This document shows, piece after piece, positions 47,421 to 60,306 of a stretch of DNA of 64,000 bases. Origin of the DNA: Bifidobacterium bifidum ATCC 29521 = JCM 1255 = DSM 20456 (GTDB taxonomy: Bacteria; Actinomycetota; Actinomycetes; Actinomycetales; Bifidobacteriaceae). The number at the start of each line of letters is the position of its first letter. The stretch's first letter is position 1. The stretch lies in the NCBI RefSeq assembly GCF_001025135.1, contig NZ_AP012323.1, positions 992,001 to 1,056,000 of the forward strand, in the 5' to 3' direction. Both the position numbers and the translations under genes were made by a program. The notes under the pieces were generated by a model. It ran no database searches. It was given only the letters and a program-made list of their open reading frames with translations, and was not told where the DNA came from.

Positions 47421-48815
47421 ATGCCCCCGCTGGCGGGGGCTGACAGCCGAAGGCTGGCTGGGGGTGGTCCAGCGAATGACCGCCTTCAGCCGGCTACGCC
47501 GACAACCCCCGCCAACGCGGGCGATGCGGCAGGCTACGAAATCTACATCCATGTGCCGTTCTGCATGCGGCGTTGCGGCTACTGCGATTTCAACACATAC
47601 ACGGCCACGGACATGGGCGCGGGCGCGTCCCGTGGCAATTACGCGAACATGGTGGTGCGTGAGATGCGTCTCGTGCGCGATTGGCAGCTCGTGCACGGCA
47701 TCGAGGAGCCGCCCGTCTCCACGGTGTTCTTCGGCGGCGGCACGCCCACTATTCTGCCGGCGCGCGATCTGGTCATGATGCTGGACGCGGTCCGCGGCCT
47801 GTGGGGCATCGAACCGGAGGCGGAGATCACCACCGAGGCGAATCCCGACACGGTCGACGAGCGCTATATCGGCGCGCTCGCGGAAGGAGGGTTCACCCGC
47901 GTGTCATTCGGCATGCAGTCAACCGTGCCGCATGTGTTGAAAACCCTCGACCGCACGCATACGCCCGCCAATGTGGAGGCCGGTGTCAGGGCGGCCGACA
48001 GGGCCGGCCTGCGCTCCAGCGTGGACCTGATCTACGGGGCGCCGGGGGAGAGCCTTGACGATTGGCGAGACTCGGTGCGCACGGCAGTCGATCTTGGCGT
48101 GAACCATGTCTCCGCCTATGCACTTACCGTGGAACCGACCACGAAGATGGGTCGACAGATCGCGGCGGGCACATTGCCCAAGCCCGACGATGACGACGAG
48201 GCAGCGAAATACGAGATCGCCGATGACCTGTTCGCCGCGGCGGGCCTAGAATGGTACGAGATATCGAACTGGTCGCGTCCGGGCTATGAGAGCCGGCACA
48301 ATCTCGGGTATTGGCGCAACGTCGACTGGGCCGGCCTGGGCCCTGGAGCGCACAGCCATTACAACATGGTTATGGGCAGCTCCACAGACGGTGACGCCGC
48401 GAACAGCGACGCCGCTGGAGACGTTTCGGCTTCCGTAACCTCCACATCGATGCGCGGTTGGGACATCGCGCATCCGCGCATGTGGGGGATGGCCATCAAC
48501 GACGGGCGTGTGCCGTGGTCGGGCGATGAGACCATATCGCCCACGGAGAACCTTGAAGAGCTCATCATGCTTGGCCTGCGCATTCGGGAAGGGCTCGACA
48601 TCGGCCGCGTCAATCGGCATATCGAAGCGGTGAACCGGGCGCAGGATGCGGCGCAGGGAACGCTGCGCATCATCGACGACGCGTGCCTCACGCCGCTGGT
48701 CGGGGATGGCCTCATCACCCTCGACCCGACGACGGGCCATGCCGTCGCCACGAGGAGAGGCCGGTTGCTCAACGACGCCGTCATCGAGCGCATGTTCGGC
48801 GCGGTCGGCCTGTAG
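47421..48815 (+). CDS. hemW: Radical SAM heme chaperone HemW, with REP-encoded N-terminus
   Basis: CPDH-like radical SAM protein that traffics haem, 464 residues from ATG 47421. The core starts at about residue 38 with EIYIHVPFCMRRCGYCDFNTY (the CxxxCxxC cluster motif). It continues with VFFGGGTPTILPARD, ITTEANPDTVDERY, SFGMQSTVPHVLKTLDRTHT and the HemW C-terminal domain. E. coli HemW begins only a few residues before this core. Here residues 1-37 (PPLAGADSRRLAGGGP and a Pro/Thr/Ala tail) are translated from two REP-like elements. No start codon lies between the repeats and the core in this frame. Confidence 0.88.
   Translation: MPPLAGADSRRLAGGGPANDRLQPATPTTPANAGDAAGYEIYIHVPFCMRRCGYCDFNTYTATDMGAGASRGNYANMVVREMRLVRDWQLVHGIEEPPVSTVFFGGGTPTILPARDLVMMLDAVRGLWGIEPEAEITTEANPDTVDERYIGALAEGGFTRVSFGMQSTVPHVLKTLDRTHTPANVEAGVRAADRAGLRSSVDLIYGAPGESLDDWRDSVRTAVDLGVNHVSAYALTVEPTTKMGRQIAAGTLPKPDDDDEAAKYEIADDLFAAAGLEWYEISNWSRPGYESRHNLGYWRNVDWAGLGPGAHSHYNMVMGSSTDGDAANSDAAGDVSASVTSTSMRGWDIAHPRMWGMAINDGRVPWSGDETISPTENLEELIMLGLRIREGLDIGRVNRHIEAVNRAQDAAQGTLRIIDDACLTPLVGDGLITLDPTTGHAVATRRGRLLNDAVIERMFGAVGL
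47424..47521 (+). repeat. REP-like doublet inside hemW 5' coding region
   Basis: A forward copy: CCCCCGCTGGCGGGGG (47424-47439), GACAGCCGAAGGCTGGCTG and GGGGTGGTC to 47469. Then a degenerate inverted copy ending ACAACCCCCGCCAACGCGGG at about 47502-47521. The forward copy begins at the codon after ATG 47421. The unit has a length compatible with an open frame. Confidence 0.78.
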
Positions 48816-48819
48816 TGGC

Positions 48820-49012
48820 TCCGGCAGTGAAACGTCGAAGCAGACCTTGACCGTGCCGAACTTCACCTTGCTCACGATGGAGAATGCGTCACCCAGGCTA
48901 TGCTGGAGATCGGCGAGGTTCCGAGGTCGCTTTTCGTGATGAGTGCGATGCCGAAGGATCCGATGGCGATTCCCGCCAGAAAGCATATCAGCCGCTTGAT
49001 GAAATACGGCAT
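48820..49012 (-). pseudogene. YczE/YitT-like membrane protein remnant
   Basis: ATG 49012 has AAAGGAGT nine bases upstream and opens a frame reading MPYFIKRLICFLAGIAIGSF, then GIALITKSDLGTSPISSIAW, which is the first helix and signature of YczE-type membrane proteins. It stops after 46 residues at 48872-48874. The next frame continues with FGTVKVCFDVSL, similar to the following family segment, up to the hemW end. So the gene is frameshifted and cut off. The intact ribosome binding site suggests recent loss. Confidence 0.6.
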
Positions 49013-49083
49013 GAATCATGACTCCTTTCGTGTGTTCTGCCCGATGTAGTGCTGGAAGGCAGGTCGACGGGATGCCTGTTGCG

Positions 49084-49180
49084 TCAGGCTTGAAGATTCT
49101 CGATTACCTTGCGCAGAGAGCTTCGCAGTCTCTCGCGTTCCGCCGCGGTCTCGTACCGTGCAGCTTCGCTGCCGTGCTAG
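49084..49180 (-). pseudogene. Possible regulator C-terminal remnant
   Basis: A minus-strand segment reads RYETAAERERLRSSLRKVIE, then NLQA and a stop at 49084-49086. The helical, charged sequence resembles the last helix of MarR-type regulators, which often sit upstream of YczE-like genes. No helix-turn-helix is left and a stop precedes it. The assignment is weak. Confidence 0.3.
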
Positions 49181-49224
49181 CACCTTTTGGGTTGTAAGCA
49201 AACTAAATATGTCCATCGGAGAAA

Positions 49225-49308
49225 AGTTCAATACAGATAAAATTGAACTCAGGTTGTTTTGCTGACAAAGCCGTGATATTCTTTTGAACCAGAATTTGAA
49301 CTTTGAAC
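49225..49308. promoter_or_regulatory. TTGAAC/GTTCAA site array upstream of HTH-aminotransferase gene
   Basis: An inverted pair AGTTCAAT-N9-ATTGAACT lies at 49225-49249. Three further TTGAAC boxes are at 49284-49289, 49296-49301 and 49303-49308, with start-to-start distances of 12 and 7. Five half-sites in 84 AT-rich bases suggest an operator, plausibly for the HTH domain encoded immediately downstream. Confidence 0.6.
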
Positions 49309-49329
49309 CAACGTGAATTGAGGAAGTCA

Positions 49330-50898
49330 TTGGAGAGCTTCGCGACGCGGCTGAGAACCGCCATGAACGCCCGTCACCTCAGACAGGTCGACATCGTGCG
49401 TGCCGCCCAGGCGTCAGGTGTCAAACTCGGCAAAAGCCACATCAGCCAATATGTCAGCGGCAAGACCACGCCCCGCGCGGATACGCTCAGGTTCCTCGCC
49501 GATACACTGCAGGTCGACGAGCAATGGCTGCTCGGCCATGATCGCGGACGGCCCGACATGCCGGCGCAGCCGAAACGGGTGCCGGACAATCCCGGCGGCC
49601 GAGCCGACGCGCCACGCACGCCATCATCCCAAGCGGCAGCACCTCAGACAACGTCACCATCACACGAACTGGAAGGAACACCCATGCGTCACTTCAACAA
49701 ATCCACCAAACTTGACAACGTGCTGTACGACGTGCGCGGACCGGTCGTCGACGAGGCCGCCCGCATGGAGCAGTCCGGCATGCACGTGCTCAAGCTCAAC
49801 ATCGGCAATCCCGCGCCGTTCGGCTTCCGCACGCCGGACGAGGTCGTCTACGACATGTCCCGGCAACTCAGCGACACGGAAGGCTACTCCGCGTCCAAGG
49901 GCCTGTTCTCGGCGCGCAAGGCGATCATGCAGTACGCGCAGCTCAAGAACCTGCCCAATGTCGGCATCGAAGACATCTACACCGGCAACGGCGTCAGCGA
50001 GCTGATCAACCTGTCGTTGTCCGCCCTGCTCGACAACGGCGACGAGGTGCTGGTGCCCAGCCCCGACTACCCGCTGTGGACCGCCTGCGTCAACCTGGCC
50101 GGCGGCACCGCCGTGCACTACGTGTGCGACGAGGAATCCGAATGGTACCCGGACATCGATGACATGCGCAGCAAGATTACCGACCGCACCGTCGCCATCG
50201 TCCTGATCAACCCGAACAATCCGACCGGCGCCCTCTACCCGAAGGAGGTGCTGCAGCAGATCGTCGACCTGGCCCGCGAACACCAGCTGATGATCTTCTC
50301 CGACGAGATCTACGACCGTCTGGTGATGGACGGTCTCCAGCACGTCTCGATCGCGTCCATGGCCCCGGACCTGTTCTGTGTCACGTTCTCCGGCCTGTCG
50401 AAGTCGCACATGATCGCGGGCTACCGCATCGGATGGATGGTGCTCAGCGGCAACAAGTCCATCGCGAAGGACTACATCGAGGGCATCAACATGCTCACCA
50501 ACATGCGCATCTGCTCGAACGTGCCCGCCCAGTCGATCGTGCAGACCGCCCTCGGCGGCCACCAGAGCGTCAACGACTACATTGTGCCCGGCGGCCGTCT
50601 GTACGAGCAGCGCGAATACATCTACAACGCGTTGAACTCGATTCCCGGCGTCACCGCGGTCAAGCCGAAGGCCGCGTTCTACATCTTCCCCAAGCTCGAC
50701 GTGAAGAAGTTCAACATCACTGATGATGAGCAGTTCGCGCTTGACCTGCTGCATGACAAGCGCATCCTCATCACGCGCGGCGGCGGGTTCAACTGGCATG
50801 AGCCGGACCACTTCCGCATCGTCTACCTGCCGCGCATCGAAGTGCTCAAGGACGCGACGGAGAAGCTCACCGACTTCCTCAGCTGCTACCGGCAGTAG
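49330..50898 (+). CDS. HTH-domain/aminotransferase fusion (AlaA-like)
   Basis: A 522-residue fusion. Residues 1-75 are an XRE-type helix-turn-helix: LRTAMNARHLRQVDIVRAAQ, then KSHISQYVSGKTTPRADTLR and FLADTLQVDEQWLL. A Pro/Ser/Gln linker (75-118) leads to a class I PLP aminotransferase of the AlaA kind: YGNPAPF-like LNIGNPAPFGF, INPNNPTGALY, FSDEIYDRL, and the PLP lysine in FSGLSKSHMIAGYRIGW. It would make alanine from pyruvate and glutamate. TTG 49330 is preferred, with GAGGAAG just upstream; TTG 49303 is an alternative. An internal ATG at 49684 with GGAAGGA could give the enzyme alone. The gene may sense its own substrate or cofactor state. Confidence 0.88.
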   Translation: MESFATRLRTAMNARHLRQVDIVRAAQASGVKLGKSHISQYVSGKTTPRADTLRFLADTLQVDEQWLLGHDRGRPDMPAQPKRVPDNPGGRADAPRTPSSQAAAPQTTSPSHELEGTPMRHFNKSTKLDNVLYDVRGPVVDEAARMEQSGMHVLKLNIGNPAPFGFRTPDEVVYDMSRQLSDTEGYSASKGLFSARKAIMQYAQLKNLPNVGIEDIYTGNGVSELINLSLSALLDNGDEVLVPSPDYPLWTACVNLAGGTAVHYVCDEESEWYPDIDDMRSKITDRTVAIVLINPNNPTGALYPKEVLQQIVDLAREHQLMIFSDEIYDRLVMDGLQHVSIASMAPDLFCVTFSGLSKSHMIAGYRIGWMVLSGNKSIAKDYIEGINMLTNMRICSNVPAQSIVQTALGGHQSVNDYIVPGGRLYEQREYIYNALNSIPGVTAVKPKAAFYIFPKLDVKKFNITDDEQFALDLLHDKRILITRGGGFNWHEPDHFRIVYLPRIEVLKDATEKLTDFLSCYRQ

Positions 50899-50986
50899 TT
50901 GGCGGGCATCACAATACGGGTCGAAAAGCGGAGAGGGGCTCGAGGCTCCCCGCCGTCACGTCCTCGCCGCCGATAGGATGGACGCT

Positions 50987-53077
50987 ATGAAAAAGCACAT
51001 CGTCGCGGGCATTCTGGCTCATGTGGACGCGGGCAAGACCACGCTGTCCGAAGCGCTGCTCTACCGTTCTGGGCAGATTCGCAGGCTCGGCCGCGTCGAT
51101 CACGGCGATGCGTTCCTCGACACCGACGCGATGGAGCGGGCGCGAGGCATCACGATATTCGCCGAGCCCGCCATCATCCGATCCGGCGATCTGACGATCA
51201 CCCTCATCGATACGCCGGGGCACGTCGATTTCTCCGCCGAGACCGAGCGCGTGCTGGCGGTGCTGGATTACGCCATACTGGTGGTGTCCGGGGCGGACGG
51301 CATCCAGGGGCATACCGAGACGCTGTGGCGCCTGTTGCGGCGATACAACGTGCCGACCTTCATATTCGTCAACAAGATGGACGCGCCCGGTGCCGACCGG
51401 GCCGCACTGCTCGCCCAGCTGCGTGACAGGTTCTCCGACGGCTGCGTGGACTTCGAGAACGGCGCTCCGACCCGGTCGATGGAAGACATCGCGATGCTCG
51501 ACGAATCGGCCATGAACGAGTTCCTGGACTCCGGCGCCGTCGCGGACAAGCGGCTGAAAGCCATGATATCCGCGCGCTCGCTGTTCCCCGTGTTCTTCGG
51601 GTCCGCCCTCGCCATGGAGGGCATCGATGGCTTCCTCGCCGGCTTTGAACGGTATACCAAGGAGATCGAACCGGGTGCTCGTTTCGGGGCACGTGTATAT
51701 AAGGTGTCGCATGACGAGCATGGCAACCGTCTGACGTGGCTGCGCGTCACCGGGGGAGAGATCAAGGCGAAGATGGTGCTTGACGGCGACGAGAAGGCCG
51801 ACCAGGTGCGCCTGTATTCCGGCGCGAAATTCACCACGGTCGATGCACTGCCCGCCGGCTCGGTCTGCGCCGTCACCGGCCTGACGCACAGCCGCCCCGG
51901 TCAGGGGCTGGGCGACCAGTGCGACGCCGATGCCCCGGTGCTGCAGCCGGTGCTCACCTACACGCTGTTGCCGCAGGGGGAGGATCCTCACCGTTGCCTG
52001 ACCGCGCTGCGAGAACTGGATGATGAGGACCCTCTGCTGCATGTGGTATGGCAGGAGAGGCTGCAGGAGATCCATGTGCAGCTCATGGGCGCGGTTCAAT
52101 TGGAGATCATCCAGCAGATCATGCGGGACCGTTTCAACTTGAACGTCGGCTTCGGCCCCGGATCCATCCTCTACAAGGAGACGATCGCCCATGCGGTGGA
52201 GGGCATCGGCCACTTCGAGCCGCTACGACACTACGCCGAGGCGCACGTGCTGCTGGAGCCGGGCGAGCCGGGCAGCGGACTGACCTTCGCCACATCCTGT
52301 TCCGAAGACGTGCTGGCCCGCAACTGGCAGAGGCTCATCCTGACGCATTTCGCCGAGAAGGAGCATCTGGGCGTGCTCATTGGCGTCCCCATCACCGACA
52401 TGAAGCTCACGCTGCTCACCGGCCGCGCGCACGAGAAGCATACGGAGGGTGGTGATTTCCGCCAAGCCACCTACCGGGCCATCCGACAGGGGCTGATGAC
52501 CGCCCTGGTCGAGGGAGACTTCTCCCGGCACGACCTGTTCGACGAGGACGCCGCGGAGGACGTCGCCGAAGACGCGGCCGTAGCCGATGCCAAAACAGCC
52601 CGGACGGACGAATCGGAGCCGTCGGACGGCAGCGCCTTCGCCTCCGCGGCCGCCCGCGATCCCGGCTGGTGCCGGGTGCTCGAACCGTGGTACCGCTTCC
52701 GGCTCGACATCCCGCAGGACATGCTCGGCCGGGCCATGTCCGACATACAACGCATGTCGGGCACGTTCGACCCACCCGAGATGGACGGCCAGTTCGCCGT
52801 GCTGGCGGGAGTCTGCCCGGTATCCGAGATGCGCGACTATGCCATGGACGTGAACGTCTACACCCACGGCACGGGCCATCTGGGGTGCGTGTTCGACGGC
52901 TACCGGCCATGCCACAATGCGGCCGAGGTCATCGAACAAGCGGGATACGATCCGGGAGACGATCTCGAAAACACCCCTGATTCAGTGTTCTGCGCGCATG
53001 GCGCCGGTTACACGGTCAAATGGTACCGGGTGCCGGATTTCATGCATCTGGATCGCGCATACGACGCCGGGCAGTGA
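50987..53077 (+). CDS. EF-G-like translational GTPase of the TetM/TetO ribosomal-protection type
   Basis: A 696-residue GTPase. G1 is AHVDAGKTTLSEALL (residues 11-25), then [21 protein letters not shown] and FVNKMDAPG. Domains II-V follow in EF-G order, with LMGAVQLEIIQQIMRDRFNL and the C-terminal EF-G-like YAMDVNVYTHGTGHLGCVF. It lacks a mature EF-G length (usually about 700) but has the domain pattern of tetracycline ribosomal-protection proteins. An acidic Ala/Asp/Glu/Ser insertion of about 45 residues (around 520-562) sits in the domain IV part. It may confer resistance or only rescue ribosomes. This cannot be told. ATG 50987 is chosen; ATG 50978 is possible. Confidence 0.82.
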   Translation: MKKHIVAGILAHVDAGKTTLSEALLYRSGQIRRLGRVDHGDAFLDTDAMERARGITIFAEPAIIRSGDLTITLIDTPGHVDFSAETERVLAVLDYAILVVSGADGIQGHTETLWRLLRRYNVPTFIFVNKMDAPGADRAALLAQLRDRFSDGCVDFENGAPTRSMEDIAMLDESAMNEFLDSGAVADKRLKAMISARSLFPVFFGSALAMEGIDGFLAGFERYTKEIEPGARFGARVYKVSHDEHGNRLTWLRVTGGEIKAKMVLDGDEKADQVRLYSGAKFTTVDALPAGSVCAVTGLTHSRPGQGLGDQCDADAPVLQPVLTYTLLPQGEDPHRCLTALRELDDEDPLLHVVWQERLQEIHVQLMGAVQLEIIQQIMRDRFNLNVGFGPGSILYKETIAHAVEGIGHFEPLRHYAEAHVLLEPGEPGSGLTFATSCSEDVLARNWQRLILTHFAEKEHLGVLIGVPITDMKLTLLTGRAHEKHTEGGDFRQATYRAIRQGLMTALVEGDFSRHDLFDEDAAEDVAEDAAVADAKTARTDESEPSDGSAFASAAARDPGWCRVLEPWYRFRLDIPQDMLGRAMSDIQRMSGTFDPPEMDGQFAVLAGVCPVSEMRDYAMDVNVYTHGTGHLGCVFDGYRPCHNAAEVIEQAGYDPGDDLENTPDSVFCAHGAGYTVKWYRVPDFMHLDRAYDAGQ

Positions 53078-53223
53078 CGTCTTCGCCGGGCAAAGGGGTC
53101 CGGCGGCAGTGACAGTGATATTCGTCACACTTAACACACCATTCACATAAGAGGCATCTCATTGACATGCGAAACGGGTGCCGCAGATTTTCCGAATCGC
53201 TTGAGAAACATTGAAACTGGGTA

Positions 53224-53252
53224 TTGACAAACACCTCGACTCGGTATATGGA
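53224..53252 (+). promoter_or_regulatory. Likely gltB promoter
   Basis: TTGACA at 53224-53229 is followed by TATGGA at 53247-53252 (17-bp spacer) or TATATG at 53245-53250. Further TTGACA boxes lie at 53162 and 53266. Four GAAAC pentamers surround this region, and an inverted pair GTGAC-N10-GTCAC lies at 53109-53128. The 279-bp gap 53078-53356 holds no gene. Confidence 0.55.
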
Positions 53253-53356
53253 CAGCGAAACGTGTTTGACATAGCCGAGCGGTACTCTTTCCTACGCACT
53301 AACAAAAGAACCGCAGGTTGTCAAGATCCTGCCAAAACGATATGAAGGTGGTTTCG

Positions 53357-57928
<4,572 letters not shown>

Positions 57929-57929
57929 C

Positions 57930-59462
57930 ATGGGAGATCCCAGAGGATTCCTGAAGGTCCGTACCCGTCGCGAACTGGCGGAACGCCCCGTCGAGGAGCG
58001 CATCAAGGACTGGCTTGACGTCCATGCTGAGTCCGGCTTGCAGCCGTGGACCACCGAACAGGCCGCCCGCTGCATGGATTGCGGCACTCCTTTCTGCATG
58101 ACCGGATGCCCGCTCGGCAACATCATCCCCGAGTTCAACGATCTGGTTCGTCAGGAGAAGTGGGAGGACGCCTACAATCGTCTGTCCACCACCAACAACT
58201 TCCCCGAAGTGACCGGACGCATCTGCCCGGCACTGTGCGAGAAGGCGTGCGTGCTCGGCATCCACCAGCCGCCGACGATGATCAAGCTCGACGAGCAGAC
58301 GATCATCGACCAGGCATGGGGTCTGGATATCGTCAAGCCCATGCCTCCGCAGCGTCTGACCGACCAGACTGTGGCGGTCGTCGGATCCGGCCCCGCCGGT
58401 CTGGCATGCGCCCAGCAGCTCACCCGAGCCGGCCACACGGTCGTCGTCTATGAGCGCGATGACGCCATCGGCGGTCTGATGCGCTACGGCATCCCGAACT
58501 TCAAGCTCGACAAGCGACTGATCGACCGTCGTATCAAGCAGATGGAGGCCGAAGGCACCCGCTTCCGCACGGGTGTGGAGATCGGCAAGGACATCAGCTG
58601 GGACGATTTGCGCGACCGCTATGACGCCGTGGTCGTCGCTATCGGATCCACCGTGCCGCGTGACATGAAGATTCCCGGCCGCGAGCTCAAGGGCATTCAC
58701 TTCGCGATGGAGTTCCTGCCCGACGCGACCCGACGCGTGTACGGCGTAAAGCCCGTGCACGACATCACCGCCAAGGACAAGCACGTCATCATCATCGGTG
58801 GTGGCGACACCGGTTCCGACTGCCTCGGCACCTCCATCCGTCAAGGCGCGAAGGACGTGACCGTGCTGCAGATCATGCCGAAGGAGCCGGACGAGCGCCC
58901 GGACAACCAGCCGTGGCCGACGTTCGCGCGTCTCTACCAGAAGACCTCCTCGATGGAGGAGGGCGGCACCTATGTGTACAGCACCGATTCTGTCAACTTC
59001 GTCGGCTCTGACGAGGAACAGGCCCGTGTGCACATTGAGGATTCCACCGCGTCCGAAGGATTCGTGGCCGACGAGAACGGCCACGTCACCGGTCTGAAGG
59101 TCGTGGATGTGGCACCGGGGGAGAACGGGCCGTTCACCCGCCAGCCCGGTACCGAACGCGTGCTGCCCGCGGATCTGGTGCTCATCTCGGTCGGCTTCCT
59201 GCACCCGGACACCTCCACGCTGCTCGACCAGCTGCCTGTCGAATTGGACAAGCGCGGCAACGTGGCCCGCAACGACAAGTTCGCCACCTCTCAGGATGGC
59301 GTGTTCGTTGCCGGCGACGCGGGCCGCGGCCAGAGCCTGGTCGTGTGGGCCATTTCGGAGGGCCGCTCCTGCGCAGCCGCCGTTGATGAGTACCTCACCG
59401 GCGTCACCGAGCTGCCCGCGCCGATCACCGCATCCCAGCGTCCGATGATGCTGCCGCGATGA
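57930..59462 (+). CDS. gltD: Glutamate synthase small subunit
   Basis: NADPH- and FAD-binding beta subunit of GOGAT, 510 residues. The N-terminal cysteine clusters are RCMDCGTPFCMTGCPLGN and ICPALCEKACVLG. The FAD motif is VVGSGPAGLACAQQL, and the NADPH motif is IIIGGGDTGSDCLGTSI, with VFVAGDAGRGQSLVVWAISE near the C-terminus. It feeds electrons to GltB and uses PntAB-made NADPH in principle. A strong terminator closes the operon. Confidence 0.97.
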   Translation: MGDPRGFLKVRTRRELAERPVEERIKDWLDVHAESGLQPWTTEQAARCMDCGTPFCMTGCPLGNIIPEFNDLVRQEKWEDAYNRLSTTNNFPEVTGRICPALCEKACVLGIHQPPTMIKLDEQTIIDQAWGLDIVKPMPPQRLTDQTVAVVGSGPAGLACAQQLTRAGHTVVVYERDDAIGGLMRYGIPNFKLDKRLIDRRIKQMEAEGTRFRTGVEIGKDISWDDLRDRYDAVVVAIGSTVPRDMKIPGRELKGIHFAMEFLPDATRRVYGVKPVHDITAKDKHVIIIGGGDTGSDCLGTSIRQGAKDVTVLQIMPKEPDERPDNQPWPTFARLYQKTSSMEEGGTYVYSTDSVNFVGSDEEQARVHIEDSTASEGFVADENGHVTGLKVVDVAPGENGPFTRQPGTERVLPADLVLISVGFLHPDTSTLLDQLPVELDKRGNVARNDKFATSQDGVFVAGDAGRGQSLVVWAISEGRSCAAAVDEYLTGVTELPAPITASQRPMMLPR

Positions 59463-59496
59463 TTCGATAGTCCGGCGGTTCGCCGTACCGACATCT

Positions 59497-59539
59497 ACTG
59501 GGGGCCGGAAGTCTCTTCAAGGGACTTCCGGCCCCCAGT
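59497..59539 (+). terminator. Terminator after gltD
   Basis: A perfect 17-bp stem (59497-59513 with 59523-59539) has a 9-base loop. Confidence 0.9.
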
Positions 59540-59564
59540 CGCATATCGGGCGTTCCCTATTTCT

Positions 59565-59605
59565 GGCGAAAGTCCCGTCCCGTTGTGTGCCGGTGGGTTT
59601 TCGCC
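59565..59605. repeat. Palindrome family GGCGAAAGTCCC, copy C
   Basis: GGCGAAAGTCCCG (59565-59577) faces GGTGGGTTTTCGCC (to 59605), with imperfect pairing. It shares the GGCGAAAGTCCCGT core with the copy at 4985-5024. It lies in a 347-bp gap between gltD and the next gene. The rest of that gap shows no gene. Confidence 0.55.
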
Positions 59606-59780
59606 GGAGGAATGGCCCGCTCATATGTGGGTGAGCCGCAGAAGGAGGCCGGCTATGTGCGGGGTGGTACGTGTCGCGATCACGGCTCGGACGTCGTGAT
59701 TGCCAACGATTGCGGATCTGTCTCGTCGTGCGAGTCGAACCGCCGCTACGGCACGGCTTGGAGTACAGTACATAGGAGTG

Positions 59781-59789
59781 TTATCCACA
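59781..59789 (+). promoter_or_regulatory. Isolated perfect DnaA box
   Basis: TTATCCACA lies 21 bp upstream of ATG 59810. It is the exact consensus, but a single box in a 64-kb window can occur by chance. It could place the next gene under DnaA control. Confidence 0.3.
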
Positions 59790-59809
59790 AACGAGCAGGA
59801 GAAGTAACG

Positions 59810-60283
59810 ATGCCTAACCGTGCCGAACGCCGCAAAGCAGCAAAAGATCAGCGTCGGGGAGTCCCGTCGCAGTACGACCAGACCCGTGGCCGTGCCCGAT
59901 CCGGCATGCTCGACGAGTACGCGCTTCAGGAGAAGTCCCGCCGTATTCAGGAGGGCGTGGATGACAGCGGCGTGTGGAAGCCCAGCGCTCGCACCGAGGT
60001 CGATGAGGAAGTGGAGTCGGTGTTCGAGGCCAACCCGAACTATCAGGATCCCAAGGCGTTCAAGGCACCGCACTCCGTGCGGCAGTGGTTCCGTGTCGGC
60101 AGCTGGACGCTGATCGCGCTGTCGGTCATCGCGTTCTTCGTGGTGATGTGGCTGCCCACGCATCCGCTGTGGCTGATCCTGACCGTGTCCGTCGTGTTCG
60201 TCGTCGGCGTGCTCAGCCTGTTCTTCACGGCCGGCAACTACCGCAACAACCCGAACCTGGACGCCAACGGCACCGCGGTGTGA
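59810..60283 (+). CDS. Small membrane protein with basic N-terminus
   Basis: A 157-residue protein. The first 60 residues are strongly basic and polar (MPNRAERRKAAKDQRRGVPS), then acidic. Two helices lie at about 98-118 and 123-145 (LIALSVIAFFVVMWLP and LILTVSVVFVVGVLSLFF). CAGGAG lies 7 bases before the ATG. It is conserved in type with actinobacterial proteins of unknown function. No catalytic motif is seen. Confidence 0.75.
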   Translation: MPNRAERRKAAKDQRRGVPSQYDQTRGRARSGMLDEYALQEKSRRIQEGVDDSGVWKPSARTEVDEEVESVFEANPNYQDPKAFKAPHSVRQWFRVGSWTLIALSVIAFFVVMWLPTHPLWLILTVSVVFVVGVLSLFFTAGNYRNNPNLDANGTAV

Positions 60284-60306
60284 GAGCCTGGTATCCGGTA
60301 GTTATC

